From Oxalobacteraceae bacterium CAVE-383 (GTDB lineage Bacteria; Pseudomonadota; Gammaproteobacteria; Burkholderiales; Burkholderiaceae_D), in contig REGP01000001.1 in the NCBI GenBank assembly GCA_004134995.1, forward strand, positions 868,001-932,000: 64,000 nt of DNA, given 5' to 3'. This document shows, piece by piece, positions 27,251 through 36,267 of the stretch; within the stretch, counting starts at the first letter, position 1; each line of letters begins with the position of its first letter. The translations under genes were made by a program, and so were the position numbers. The notes under the pieces are model-generated. The model made no database searches. It worked only from the letters and a program-made list of their open reading frames with translations, and had not been told where the DNA came from.

Positions 27251-27271
27251 CGCCTGCCGATTCCTTATTCC

Positions 27272-28069
27272 TTAATCCTTGCCGCGCGCTTCGGCCAATG
27301 CGATGGTCAGATGTTGAATCTTCTTCTTTAACTGATCGCGCTCCTCGCGCAGTTCCGCGACCAGGCCGTTCAGGCGATATATTTCCAGCTGATCCGGCGT
27401 GGCGCCGGCCGGCAGCGCTTCCGGTTTCGGCTTCGGCGGCAGCCGGGCTTCGCGCACTTCCCTGGCCGCCTGCCGCAGTTCTTTCTTGCCGCCGGAGACC
27501 GCCGCGATCTGTTTTTCGCCGGGCAGGGAAGCGACGGCGGCCGCGGCGTTGATCGAAATGACGCCGGATTTGACCGCGCCGACCAGTTCCGGCGCTGCAT
27601 GTTTGCGGATTTTCTCGATCTGGCCCAGCGTCGCGCTGCTCATGCGCGCGGCGCGCGCCAGCGTTTCCCGCGTCCATGGCGGCTCGCTTGCGGATTGCGC
27701 AGCCTGGCCGGCATCGGCGCCGGCCGGACTTTGCGCCTGCGCCAGGCGCGCCGAGACGATCTCTTTCTTGCGCAGGGCAAGCACGCCGCGCTGGAAATCC
27801 GAGACGCTGCGCCGGCCGAGATGATTGTCGATCATCCACAGATGGACGTCGTCGATCGATTGGAAACTTTGGTTTTGAACGGTATTGAAGGGAATGCCAT
27901 GCTTCTGGCAGATGCCGTAGCGATTGTGTCCGTCCACCAGCAGGTCGCCCCACAACACCAGCGCGTCGCGGCAGCCCTCGGCCAGCAGGCTGCGTTCCAG
28001 CGCGGCAAATTCGTCTTCGGTCAACGGGTCGATATAGGCGCGCAGGTCTTCGTTGATCGTGATGGTCAT
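27272..28069 (-). CDS. Orphan ParB-like (ParB/Srx N-terminal domain) protein
   Basis: A 265-residue protein. Residues 1-90 resemble the ParB/sulfiredoxin-like domain: a strand with ALVLWGDLLVDGHNRYGICQKHG, where DGHNR corresponds to the ParB box that binds nucleotide. A helical region (about 125-200) could contain a helix-turn-helix (TRETLARAARMSSATLGQIEKI). The C-terminus (225-262) is a coiled coil. No parA gene, parS-like repeat, replication gene or integrase is near, so it is not an obvious partition system. Such stand-alone ParB-like proteins occur on chromosomes with unknown roles, some in phage or plasmid remnants. Confidence 0.65.
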   Translation of the reverse strand: MTITINEDLRAYIDPLTEDEFAALERSLLAEGCRDALVLWGDLLVDGHNRYGICQKHGIPFNTVQNQSFQSIDDVHLWMIDNHLGRRSVSDFQRGVLALRKKEIVSARLAQAQSPAGADAGQAAQSASEPPWTRETLARAARMSSATLGQIEKIRKHAAPELVGAVKSGVISINAAAAVASLPGEKQIAAVSGGKKELRQAAREVREARLPPKPKPEALPAGATPDQLEIYRLNGLVAELREERDQLKKKIQHLTIALAEARGKD

Positions 28070-28227
28070 GGTCCGGGGAAATAAAAAAGATAGCGCGGTA
28101 GTGTACCTTTGGTTTCGAGCGAATCCCCGGATTTGCCGAAGTAAAAATGTGAAGTTTTTTGCACAAATATAGGCGTTTCAAATGTTAATGCGCCAAATCC
28201 TTCACATGAATACCTTGGATACCCGGT

Positions 28228-29250
28228 TTATTTATTCACAATATCGTTGAAACGCTCTTCCCATTTGGCCCGGTTATCCAGCGCCGCCTGTGGATCGATG
28301 AAGGTGATTTTCTGCTTGCTCAGGGGCGAGGCGACCCGGACATTGCTCGGCACGTCGTCCACGCTGGCCATGACTTCCTGACCTTCAGTCAGCATGAATT
28401 CATAGTAAAGCCGCGCCGCATTCGGATGCGCGGCATGCCGGAAAATGCCGATGGCGTTGGTGGAAGCCAGCGCCGGCTCCAGCGAGAACCAGTCGACCGG
28501 CGCGCCGGCGCGCTTGAGCTGGATCGCCTTGTATTGATAGACATTCAACGCCAGCGGCACTTCGCCCGCGGCGACCAGGTTGGCCAGCAGCGAATGGCCG
28601 GTGCGCACCGAAAAACCGTTCCTGGCCTTGATGTCGCGGAACAGGATGAGGCCCGCATCGCCGCCGAGATGATCGGCGGTAATCTGCAGCCAGCTGGAAT
28701 CGGTGGACTCGATGCCGAGCTTGCCTTTCCATTTCGGATCGAGCAGATCCTTGTAGCTGCGCGGCAGATCCGCTTTTTTGATCAGATTGGTGTTATAGGC
28801 CATGACATACAAGGTGATTTGCGCAATCGCCCATTCGTGCTGCTTCTGCACGGCGCCCGGCACCAGGTCCTTGAATGTCGGCGATTCCACCGGCAACAAC
28901 AGTTGCTCGCGCGAGAGCGCTTCCATATTGTCGGTCTGGATATGCGCCACGTCGACGTTGTACTTCCTGCCGTTGGCTTCGGTGACGACGCGCTGCAGCA
29001 CGTTGTCGGCGCTGCCGCGCCAGAGATTGACCTTGATGCCGTATTTATCCTCGAAACGCTTGATTACCGGCGCCGAATCCCCCGCGGCGAGACTGGTGTA
29101 CAAGGTAACCGACCCCTCTTTTTTGGCCGCGGCGATGATGTCGCTCATGTTCGCCGGAGCAGGATAGTCCACGGCAAGCGCCGGGCGGATGGAAGAGACC
29201 ATGGCCGCGATGGCCAATAGCAATAATGGTAGATGTGACGAACGCTTCAT
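28228..29250 (-). CDS. Orphan ABC solute-binding protein, Fe(III)/thiamine-like family
   Basis: A 340-residue periplasmic binding protein with a Sec signal (MKRSSHLPLLLLAIAAMVSS, cleavage after ALA near residue 26). The mature sequence has the class features EGSVTLYTSLAAGDSAPVIKRFEDKYGIKV, LYVMAYNTNLI and WKGKLGIESTDSSWLQ. No permease or ATPase gene is next to it, so it must use a transporter elsewhere. It shares the ESTDSSW/ETTDTEW segment and the overall layout with the binding protein at 60928. The ligand is unknown. Confidence 0.85.
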   Translation of the reverse strand: MKRSSHLPLLLLAIAAMVSSIRPALAVDYPAPANMSDIIAAAKKEGSVTLYTSLAAGDSAPVIKRFEDKYGIKVNLWRGSADNVLQRVVTEANGRKYNVDVAHIQTDNMEALSREQLLLPVESPTFKDLVPGAVQKQHEWAIAQITLYVMAYNTNLIKKADLPRSYKDLLDPKWKGKLGIESTDSSWLQITADHLGGDAGLILFRDIKARNGFSVRTGHSLLANLVAAGEVPLALNVYQYKAIQLKRAGAPVDWFSLEPALASTNAIGIFRHAAHPNAARLYYEFMLTEGQEVMASVDDVPSNVRVASPLSKQKITFIDPQAALDNRAKWEERFNDIVNK

Positions 29251-29511
29251 GCGACCCCTTCGTATAAATTAATTTATATATACAAAACAATGACTTATGA
29301 AATATTTTTATGGAGTTAACTTAACAATCGATAGAATCGATGTCAATTGAATTCGCCTGAATTGACGAAAGAAACGGCAGCGGGCCTTGCGGAACGGGCG
29401 GGCCAAATAAGTGGAGTTGCGGCAACAAGATATGCTAACGTTGATGCGCTTCTATAAACACAAGAATCAAGCCGATCCAAACATGATGCCAATATCCGTT
29501 TCGACAATGCG
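29251..29511 (+). other. AT-rich divergent intergenic region
   Basis: 261 bp between the divergent binding-protein gene and the diguanylate cyclase. It is far more AT-rich than its surroundings at 29255-29360 and contains an inverted repeat GTCAATT-N11-AATTGAC (29342-29366) that could be an operator. A long minus-strand reading frame covers part of it but looks non-coding. Confidence 0.5.
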
Positions 29512-31083
29512 ATGAGTCCAGCCAAACCGCCGCTTTCACGTTTGGCAAAATCTCGCGTCACAGGGGCCGCTACGATGTTTGTGGTGCTGGTCTGCCTGAT
29601 CGTCGTGGCCATTAGCGCCTGGAATGCCTGGAACTCGCGCCAGAAGGAATTGCGCGACGCTGAAATCGATGTGGAGAACATGGCGCGCTCGCTGGCGCAG
29701 CATGCCGACGATACGTTCAAGTCCGCGGATATGCGATTGGTCGGCATCACCGAGCGCGTCGCCAACGACGGCGTTTCCCCCAGTGCGATAAGCCGCCTGA
29801 ATAAATTGCTGGCGCTGCTGGTCAACGAAGAACCCGAGCTGGCCGGTTTGTATATCTACGATAAAAAGGGCGACTGGCTGGCCAGTTCGCGCTCCACGAG
29901 TATGCCCGGCAGCAATAATGCGGGACGCGAATATTTCATTTTTCACGCCAATCATCCTGATCTCGGTCCCCATATCGGCAATCCGATACTCAGCCGCTTC
30001 AATCACCGATGGATTATTCCTGTGACGCGCCGGCTCAATGACGCCGAGGGAAATTTTTTCGGCGTCGCGGTCGCCACCATCGAACTCGATCATTTCAACA
30101 GATTTTATTCCCGCTTCGACGTCGGCCATGACGGCGTGATCCTGCTGTCGCTGAAACGGGGAATGCAGCTCACCCGCTGGCCCTTGCTGGCCGACTCCAT
30201 CGGCAAGGATGTGACCGACCGGCCGGTCATCACGCAGTATGCGCAATCGCGCGAAAGCGGCACCGCCATCGCCGAATCGCCCGCGGACGGCCGCATGCGG
30301 ATCATCGGCTACGATCATCTGCCGCATTTCCCGGCGGTTGCGGTGGCGGCGCTGTCCAAGGATGAAGTCCTGGCGGGCTGGTATCAGGCGACCCTGATCC
30401 AGGGCCTGGTCATCCTGGCCGTGGTCTGCATGCTGGGATATCTTGGATTTCGCCTGATCGCACAGATCGGCTTGCGCATCGATGCCGAGGAGGCGCTGCG
30501 GACATTGAACCTGACGCTGGAAAAACTGGCGCTGCAGGACGGCCTTACCGGGCTGGCCAATCGCCGCCAGTTCGATACCGCATTTCAAAATGAACTGAGC
30601 CGCGCCAAGCGTTCGGCCAGTTCACTGGCGCTGATCATGATCGATGTCGATTGCTTCAAGCGATACAACGACATCTACGGCCATCTGGCCGGAGACGAAT
30701 GCCTGCGCCAAGTGGGCAAAGTCATCCGCGGGGCCGAAGTGCGCGCCGGCGACCTGGCTGCGCGTTACGGCGGAGAAGAATTCGCGGTGCTGTTGCCGAG
30801 CACCGACGTGCAGGGTGCGCTCAAGGTGGCCGAACACATCCGCACCGCCATACGCGAGCTGGAGATCAAGCACTCCGGCAATGCGCCGGGCGTGGTGACC
30901 ATCAGCGCCGGCGTGAATGCGTTGATGCCCGCAGCCGCCGCCGACACGCCGTTGGCGCTGATCGCCGCCGCCGATGAGGCGCTATACGACGCCAAGGCGG
31001 CGGGGCGCAACCAGACCCGCATCTACCACCAGGATTTTTCGGCTAATTCTCCTCCTGAAACGCCTCCTCGCGCTTCTTTCTGA
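29512..31083 (+). CDS. Membrane diguanylate cyclase with periplasmic Cache-like sensor
   Basis: A 523-residue protein that would make cyclic di-GMP from two GTP. A transmembrane helix (about 22-40) and a second (about 300-320) enclose a 260-residue periplasmic domain with a dCache-type pattern (GREYFIFHANHPDLGPHIGNP). The cytoplasmic GGDEF domain has GGEEF at 420-424, and RAGD at 411-414 is placed five residues ahead of it, as in the product-inhibition I-site. It is therefore likely active and feedback inhibited. Its last 41 bp overlap the 3' end of the convergent tctA gene. The ligand is unknown. c-di-GMP could affect the polysaccharide locus at 48.5-54.1 kb, but no link is visible. Confidence 0.9.
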   Translation: MSPAKPPLSRLAKSRVTGAATMFVVLVCLIVVAISAWNAWNSRQKELRDAEIDVENMARSLAQHADDTFKSADMRLVGITERVANDGVSPSAISRLNKLLALLVNEEPELAGLYIYDKKGDWLASSRSTSMPGSNNAGREYFIFHANHPDLGPHIGNPILSRFNHRWIIPVTRRLNDAEGNFFGVAVATIELDHFNRFYSRFDVGHDGVILLSLKRGMQLTRWPLLADSIGKDVTDRPVITQYAQSRESGTAIAESPADGRMRIIGYDHLPHFPAVAVAALSKDEVLAGWYQATLIQGLVILAVVCMLGYLGFRLIAQIGLRIDAEEALRTLNLTLEKLALQDGLTGLANRRQFDTAFQNELSRAKRSASSLALIMIDVDCFKRYNDIYGHLAGDECLRQVGKVIRGAEVRAGDLAARYGGEEFAVLLPSTDVQGALKVAEHIRTAIRELEIKHSGNAPGVVTISAGVNALMPAAAADTPLALIAAADEALYDAKAAGRNQTRIYHQDFSANSPPETPPRASF

Positions 31084-32548
31084 GCGACGGCAGCAGCACG
31101 ACAATCAGCGCCGCCGCGGCCAGGCCGAGCATGGTCGCGCTGATCGGGCGCTGCACGAACACCATCGGATCGCTGCGCGACAGCAGCAGCGCGCGCCGCA
31201 GGTATTCTTCCATCATCGGCCCGATGATGAAGCCCAGCAGCATCGGCGCCGGTTCCGCGCCCAGCTTGGCGCAGATGTAGCCGAACAGGCCGAACAGCGC
31301 CATGAGTCCCACATCGAATTCGCTGTTGTTGAGGCTGAACACGCCGATCGCGCAAAACATCAGAATGGCCGGATAAAGACGATGGTAGGGCACCATGATC
31401 ATCTTCACCCAGAGGCCGATCATCGGCAGGTTCAGCACCACCAGGAACAGATTGCCGAACCACATCGAGACGATCAGTCCCCAGAACAGCGCCGGCTGTT
31501 CGGTCATCACGCCGGGCCCGGGCTGGATGCCGTGCAGGATCATGGCGCCGATCATCAGCGCCATCACCGGATTGGACGGAATGCCGAGCGTCAGCATCGG
31601 AATGAACGAGGTCTGGGCCCCGGCGTTGTTGGCGGATTCGGGCGCGGCCACGCCTTCAATGGCGCCCTTGCCGAACTGCGCCGAGTTCCTGGAAACCTTC
31701 TTCTCGAACGAATAGGCCGCAAACGAAGCCAGCATGGCGCCGCCGCCGGGCAGGATGCCGAGCGCCGAACCGAGCGCGGTGCCGCGCAGCACCGGCGCGA
31801 TGATGCGCTTGAAGTCCTCCCTGGTCAGCATCAGTCCCGACACTTTCTTCATGACCAGGTTGCGGGTTTCATCGTGCTCCAGATTGCGGATGATTTCGCC
31901 GATGCCGAACATGCCCATGGCCACAATGACGAAATTGATGCCTTCGGTCATTTCCGGCAGGTCGAAGGTATAGCGCGCGGCGCCGGAATTGACGTCGGTG
32001 CCGACCAGGCCGAGCAGCAGCCCGAGGATGACCATCCCGATCGCCAGCAGTATCGAGCCGCTGGCCAGCACCACCGACGCCACCAGGCCCAGCACCATCA
32101 GCGAAAAATATTCCGCCGGGCCGAATTTGAGCGCCAATTCCGACAGCGGCGGCGCGAACAGGGCCAGCAGCACCGTGGCCACCGTGCCGGCAAAAAATGA
32201 CCCCAGCGCCGCGGTGGCGAGCGCCTTGCCGGCATTGCCGTTGCGCGCCATCTGATAGCCGTCGATGGCGGTGACGACCGATGACGACTCCCCAGGCAAA
32301 TTGACCAGGATCGCCGTGGTGGAGCCGCCGTACTGCGCGCCGTAGTAGATGCCGGCCAGCATGATCAGGGCGGAAATGGGCGGCAGGCCGAAAGTCGCCG
32401 GCAACAGCATGGCGATGGTGGCGACCGGACCCAGCCCCGGCAGCACGCCGACCGCGGTGCCGACGAAGACGCCCAGCAGGCAATACAATAAATTGGTGAG
32501 GGTGAGCGCGGTGTCGAAGCCCAGCGCGAGGTTATTGATGATTTCCAT
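31043..32548 (-). CDS. tctA: Tripartite tricarboxylate transporter, large membrane subunit TctA
   Basis: A 501-residue inner-membrane protein with about 12 hydrophobic segments and the TctA patterns GLGPVATIAMLLPATFG, YGGSTTAILVNLPGESSSVVTAIDGYQMARNG and GGGAMLASFAAYSFEKK. With TctB and the Bug-type TctC it forms a high-affinity, ion-driven importer of carboxylates. The genes are in the order tctC, tctB, tctA on the minus strand. The 3' end overlaps the convergent diguanylate cyclase by 41 bp. Confidence 0.93.
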   Translation of the reverse strand: MEIINNLALGFDTALTLTNLLYCLLGVFVGTAVGVLPGLGPVATIAMLLPATFGLPPISALIMLAGIYYGAQYGGSTTAILVNLPGESSSVVTAIDGYQMARNGNAGKALATAALGSFFAGTVATVLLALFAPPLSELALKFGPAEYFSLMVLGLVASVVLASGSILLAIGMVILGLLLGLVGTDVNSGAARYTFDLPEMTEGINFVIVAMGMFGIGEIIRNLEHDETRNLVMKKVSGLMLTREDFKRIIAPVLRGTALGSALGILPGGGAMLASFAAYSFEKKVSRNSAQFGKGAIEGVAAPESANNAGAQTSFIPMLTLGIPSNPVMALMIGAMILHGIQPGPGVMTEQPALFWGLIVSMWFGNLFLVVLNLPMIGLWVKMIMVPYHRLYPAILMFCAIGVFSLNNSEFDVGLMALFGLFGYICAKLGAEPAPMLLGFIIGPMMEEYLRRALLLSRSDPMVFVQRPISATMLGLAAAALIVVLLPSLRKKREEAFQEEN

Positions 32549-32558
32549 ACGTTCCTAA

Positions 32559-33020
32559 TCAGAAGCCAAGCCAGGGACCGAAGGCGGGCATCGGCAAGCC
32601 GAGCAGCTTGACGAACACGGCGACGGCAAAAATTGTCAATGCAATCGCCAGCAGCAGCGCTTCGCGCCAGCGGAACTTGGGACTGGCGTATGCGCTCATC
32701 AACAGCAGCACCATGGTTGCAGGGACCAGGCCGGCGCCGCGCATCAGGTAGCCGAACAACAGGACCCCGGCGAGGATCAGCACGATTTCCTTGACGTAGA
32801 ACTTGCCGACCGCTTCGCCGTCATGCAGGAACGCACGCGCCACGGCGACCATGCCGATCAGCGTCAGCAGGCCGCCAAGTACGGTCGGGAAATAAGCCGG
32901 ACCCATGCGGCCGGCCGTGCCCATGGGATAGTTCTGCGCGACGATCACCGCGCCCAGGCCGAAAAACAGAAAAATGATGCCGGTCCAAAAATCCTTTGGA
33001 TGGCGTATGGATAATGCCAC
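32559..33020 (-). CDS. tctB: Tripartite tricarboxylate transporter, small membrane subunit TctB
   Basis: A 153-residue protein with four hydrophobic segments and the TctB opening DFWTGIIFLFFGLGAVIVAQNYPMGTAGRMGPAYFP, a very typical family phrase. It lies between tctC and tctA, with 33 and 10 bp gaps, and forms the small membrane subunit of the importer. Confidence 0.92.
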   Translation of the reverse strand: MALSIRHPKDFWTGIIFLFFGLGAVIVAQNYPMGTAGRMGPAYFPTVLGGLLTLIGMVAVARAFLHDGEAVGKFYVKEIVLILAGVLLFGYLMRGAGLVPATMVLLLMSAYASPKFRWREALLLAIALTIFAVAVFVKLLGLPMPAFGPWLGF

Positions 33021-33053
33021 TGTGGTTCTCCCCCTTGTTAATGGATCGATGCG

Positions 33054-34055
33054 TCAATCCGCGTAGATGCCGGCTTTGGCGATGATCGGCGCCCAGCGGT
33101 CGATTTCCGACTTCAGGTACACGCGCAATGCTTCCGGCCGCGCGCGCTCATCGGCCACCGGTTCGGTGCCGAGGTCGGCAAAGCGCTGCTTGACCACCGG
33201 ATCCTTGAGCGCGACGCGCAAGGCGTCGGACAGCGCGTCGACAGTCGCCTTGGGCGTGCCGCGCGGCGCATACATGCCGTGCCACACAGCGACGTCGAAG
33301 CCCGGCAAGGACGCTTCATTGAGGGTGGGCAGATCCGGCATGGTCGCCAGGCGGGCCTTGGTGGTGACCGCATAGGCCTTGATTTTTCCGCCTCTGATCT
33401 GGCTGGTGGTATTGGTGGTCTGGTCGCACATGAAATCCACCTGGCCGCCCAGCAAATCGTTCATGGCGGGGCCGGTGCCTTTATAGGGGACTGTGGTCAG
33501 GTTGGTGTCGATCGCGGTCATGAGCAGCATGCCGCACAGATGCGAAGCCGATCCCACGCCGGCATTCGCATACGACACCTTGTCCTTGTTGGCTTTCACG
33601 TAAGCCAGGAATTCCTTCATGTCCCTGGCCGGGAAATCCTTGCGCGCCACCACGGTCATCGGCACATCGGTCACCAGGCCGATCGGCTCGAAGCTGTCGA
33701 TCGCGTTGTAGCTGAGCTTGCGGTACAGCGCGGGAGCGGTGGCGTGGCCGATGTGATGCAGGAAGATGGTATAGCCGTCCGGCGCCGATTTGGCCACGCG
33801 CGCGGCGCCGATGGTGCCGCCGGCGCCGGCAACGTTTTCGATGATGATCTGCTGCCTGAGCCTGGTACCCATCGACTGCGCCACCAGGCGCGCCACGGTA
33901 TCGGTCGGTCCGCCGGCGGCGAACGGCACCACCATGGTGATGGTTCTGGCGGGATAGTTTTCGGCTTGCGCGTTTGCGCCGGCAAGGCCAAGTCCCAAGC
34001 CCAGACCCAGTATTGCGAGGCATGCGGCGGCCGCGCGCGGAAGTGCGTTTTTCAT
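33054..34055 (-). CDS. tctC: Bug-type solute-binding protein TctC
   Basis: A 333-residue periplasmic receptor with a Sec signal (to NAQAE near residue 32) and the Bug family features YPARTITMVVPFAAGGPTDTVARLVAQSM, NVAGAGGTIGAARVAKSAPDGYT and a conserved Asp-containing DYxx loop region that binds the carboxylate. Bug proteins are greatly expanded in Burkholderiales. The ligand is a carboxylate of unknown identity. It heads the tctCBA operon. Confidence 0.92.
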   Translation of the reverse strand: MKNALPRAAAACLAILGLGLGLGLAGANAQAENYPARTITMVVPFAAGGPTDTVARLVAQSMGTRLRQQIIIENVAGAGGTIGAARVAKSAPDGYTIFLHHIGHATAPALYRKLSYNAIDSFEPIGLVTDVPMTVVARKDFPARDMKEFLAYVKANKDKVSYANAGVGSASHLCGMLLMTAIDTNLTTVPYKGTGPAMNDLLGGQVDFMCDQTTNTTSQIRGGKIKAYAVTTKARLATMPDLPTLNEASLPGFDVAVWHGMYAPRGTPKATVDALSDALRVALKDPVVKQRFADLGTEPVADERARPEALRVYLKSEIDRWAPIIAKAGIYAD

Positions 34056-34129
34056 TTGGCGTCTCCTCTATCCTTTTTGTTTATGGTCCTGATCAGGGTG
34101 GGAGGAAGATACCATTTATTTACATAGTT

Positions 34130-35737
34130 TTACATTTCAAATTCAGTTTTTTTATTATTTTCAGAGCGGGCGCCGATCAGCCGCCAGGCGCTCAAGGCGC
34201 CGCCGAGGGCCAGGCCGGCGCATATCAGCATCACCCAGCGAAAACCCGCAACATAGGACTGGCCGATGGCGTCTTTCAGTGCCGACCGTTCCGGTTCGCC
34301 GGCGCCGGCCGGCAGCTCGATTGCCGCCAGTTTGGCGCGCTGGGCTTGCACCATGCGCAACTCGTCCTGCGCGATATGCAAGGCATCCAGACGCCGGTCC
34401 AGGCCGACATTGAACGCCGCGCTCATCACGATGCCGAACGCCGCGATGGCCAGCAGGCCGGCAGCGCGCGAAACCGCATTGTTGACACCCGACGCCGCGC
34501 CTGCCAGATTCTGGTCGACCGCGTTCATGACCGTGGTGGTCAGCGGCGCGACGCTGATGGACATGCCCAGCCCCAATACCAGCACCGCGGGAAAATAATC
34601 CGTCCAGTAATCGCGGGCGCCGCCGCCCACGCCCGGAATGGCGAAGCAGGCGAATCCGGCTGCCGCGACGGCAGGGCCGATCATCAACGGCAACCGGGCG
34701 CCGTAACGCTCGACCAGTCCGCCGCTCCACCTCGACAAGGAAAACATCAGGACCACGAACGGCAGCAATGCGGCGCCGGCGCCAAGCGCGGAATAGCCCT
34801 GCACCAGGATCAGGTTCAAGGGCAGGAAATACAGGCCGCCGCCAAGCGCGGCATAGAGCATCAGGGTCAGCAGATTGGCGCCGCTGAAATCGCGGGAACG
34901 GAACAGCACCAGCGGCAGCATCGGCGTGGGATGGCGCCGCTCGACGCGAATGAAAAAGGCGATCGCCAGACCCGCCAGAATCAGGGCGGCGACAACCGCC
35001 GCATTGCTCCAGCCTTGGTTCGACGATTCGATCAGGCCGTAGATCAGGCATCCGAGTCCGATGCTGGCCAGCGCCGCGCCGAGCCAGTCCAGGCTGCCTT
35101 TGGCGTTGCGGTCGCGGCTTTCCGGCACGTACCTGAAGGTAAGAAACATGACCAGCAAGGCGATCGGCGCGTTGATCAGGAATGCCGATCGCCATGAAAC
35201 ATGCTCAATGAGAAAGCCGCCGACGACCGGGCCGATCGCCGTCGTGATGGCGGTATAGCCGGACCACGTGCCGATCGCCTTGCCGCGTTCGTTTTCGGGA
35301 AACGAAGCGCTGATCAGCGCCAGGCTGCCCGGCACCAGCAAGGCGCCGCCGATGCCCTGTACCGCGCGGGCCAGGATCAATTGCATGACGCTGCCGGTCA
35401 ATCCGCACCAGATGGACGCCGCGGCAAACAGCGCGATCCCGAGCGCGAATACGCGGCGCCGTCCGAAACGGTCGCCCGCGCCGCCGCCGACCAGCAGCAG
35501 CGCGGCCAGGAACAGGGTATAGGATTCAACCACCCACTGCGCATCGGAAGCGCTGGCGCCGAATGCCCGCTGCAGCGCCGGCAGCGCGACGTTGACCACG
35601 GTGCCGTCGATGAACACCATGCTTGAAGCCAGTATCGTGGCCGCCAGCACCCAGGGACGGGCGCTGCGCTTGCACAGCGAATCGGCTTCATCGGCGATGG
35701 CGTTTTCTGTGCCGGGACGGACAGGCGATGCGGTCAT
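34130..35737 (-). CDS. MFS exporter, DHA2 (EmrB/QacA) family
   Basis: A 535-residue transporter with about 14 hydrophobic segments and the DHA2 motifs MVFIDGTVVNVALPALQRAFGAS in helix 1, GGAGDRFGRRRVFALGI between helices 2 and 3, and motif C-like GGALLVPGSLALISASFPENERGKAIG. It probably exports drugs or toxic organics by proton antiport. I chose the ATG at 35737, preceded by GGGAG, over an in-frame GTG five codons earlier. No adjacent HlyD-type adaptor is present. Confidence 0.88.
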   Translation of the reverse strand: MTASPVRPGTENAIADEADSLCKRSARPWVLAATILASSMVFIDGTVVNVALPALQRAFGASASDAQWVVESYTLFLAALLLVGGGAGDRFGRRRVFALGIALFAAASIWCGLTGSVMQLILARAVQGIGGALLVPGSLALISASFPENERGKAIGTWSGYTAITTAIGPVVGGFLIEHVSWRSAFLINAPIALLVMFLTFRYVPESRDRNAKGSLDWLGAALASIGLGCLIYGLIESSNQGWSNAAVVAALILAGLAIAFFIRVERRHPTPMLPLVLFRSRDFSGANLLTLMLYAALGGGLYFLPLNLILVQGYSALGAGAALLPFVVLMFSLSRWSGGLVERYGARLPLMIGPAVAAAGFACFAIPGVGGGARDYWTDYFPAVLVLGLGMSISVAPLTTTVMNAVDQNLAGAASGVNNAVSRAAGLLAIAAFGIVMSAAFNVGLDRRLDALHIAQDELRMVQAQRAKLAAIELPAGAGEPERSALKDAIGQSYVAGFRWVMLICAGLALGGALSAWRLIGARSENNKKTEFEM

Positions 35738-35807
35738 GGACGTCACTCCCACTGGATTGATGTCGGCAAGGATAGCGGAAATCCGGCCGCATACGGCGTG
35801 GTATCTG

Positions 35808-36221
35808 TTAATGCCCGATCAATGCCTTATACGCTTCCCAACTCGCACGCTCGACCCAGTTATGCATCAGCTTGCCGTCTTCGCGGATCTGCCAGACGGC
35901 CGTGCCGGTAAAGGAGATCTCGCGTTGATCCGCCGGCAAGCCGAACATGCCGTTATTGCGGCCGCTGACACGCCAGCGCGAAGCCACGCGGCTTCCGTCT
36001 TCGTTCTGGAACGTTTCGATCACATCGAATTCAAGGCCGCCGATGAGGTTGTTGAACTGTCTGGCCCAGGCTTTGAAGCTTGCTCTTGAGACGACATCCA
36101 CACCGCCGGACGTGATGATGAAATCGTCGACGCAGAAACGGTCGATTGCGTCAAAGTCCTTGTTCTTCCATACCGCGGCCCAAAAAGCCTCCACGATTTG
36201 TACCGCATTCTGCTTATGCAT
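35808..36221 (-). CDS. SnoaL-like/NTF2-fold protein
   Basis: A 137-residue protein with the cone-shaped NTF2/SnoaL pattern: an opening helix (VQIVEAFWAAVWKNKDFDAIDRFCVDDF), a middle region with VASRWRVSGRNNGMFG and a closing strand with GTAVWQIREDGKLMHNWVERASW. Members include polyketide cyclases, epoxide hydrolases and many stress-related proteins; no catalytic role can be read here. It lies between two MFS genes on the same strand. Confidence 0.7.
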   Translation of the reverse strand: MHKQNAVQIVEAFWAAVWKNKDFDAIDRFCVDDFIITSGGVDVVSRASFKAWARQFNNLIGGLEFDVIETFQNEDGSRVASRWRVSGRNNGMFGLPADQREISFTGTAVWQIREDGKLMHNWVERASWEAYKALIGH

Positions 36222-36267
36222 ATTGACCTCTTATTAATGGATTGATGGAATGATTCTGCCGGAGCGA

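Noticed and set aside
27272..28069. ParB-like gene as evidence of a plasmid or chromosome origin
   Set aside because: No parA, parS-like repeats, replication gene or DnaA boxes were seen nearby.
29343..29825. Minus-strand frame across the start of the diguanylate cyclase
   Set aside because: It has no ribosome site or family pattern, and the plus-strand gene explains the region.
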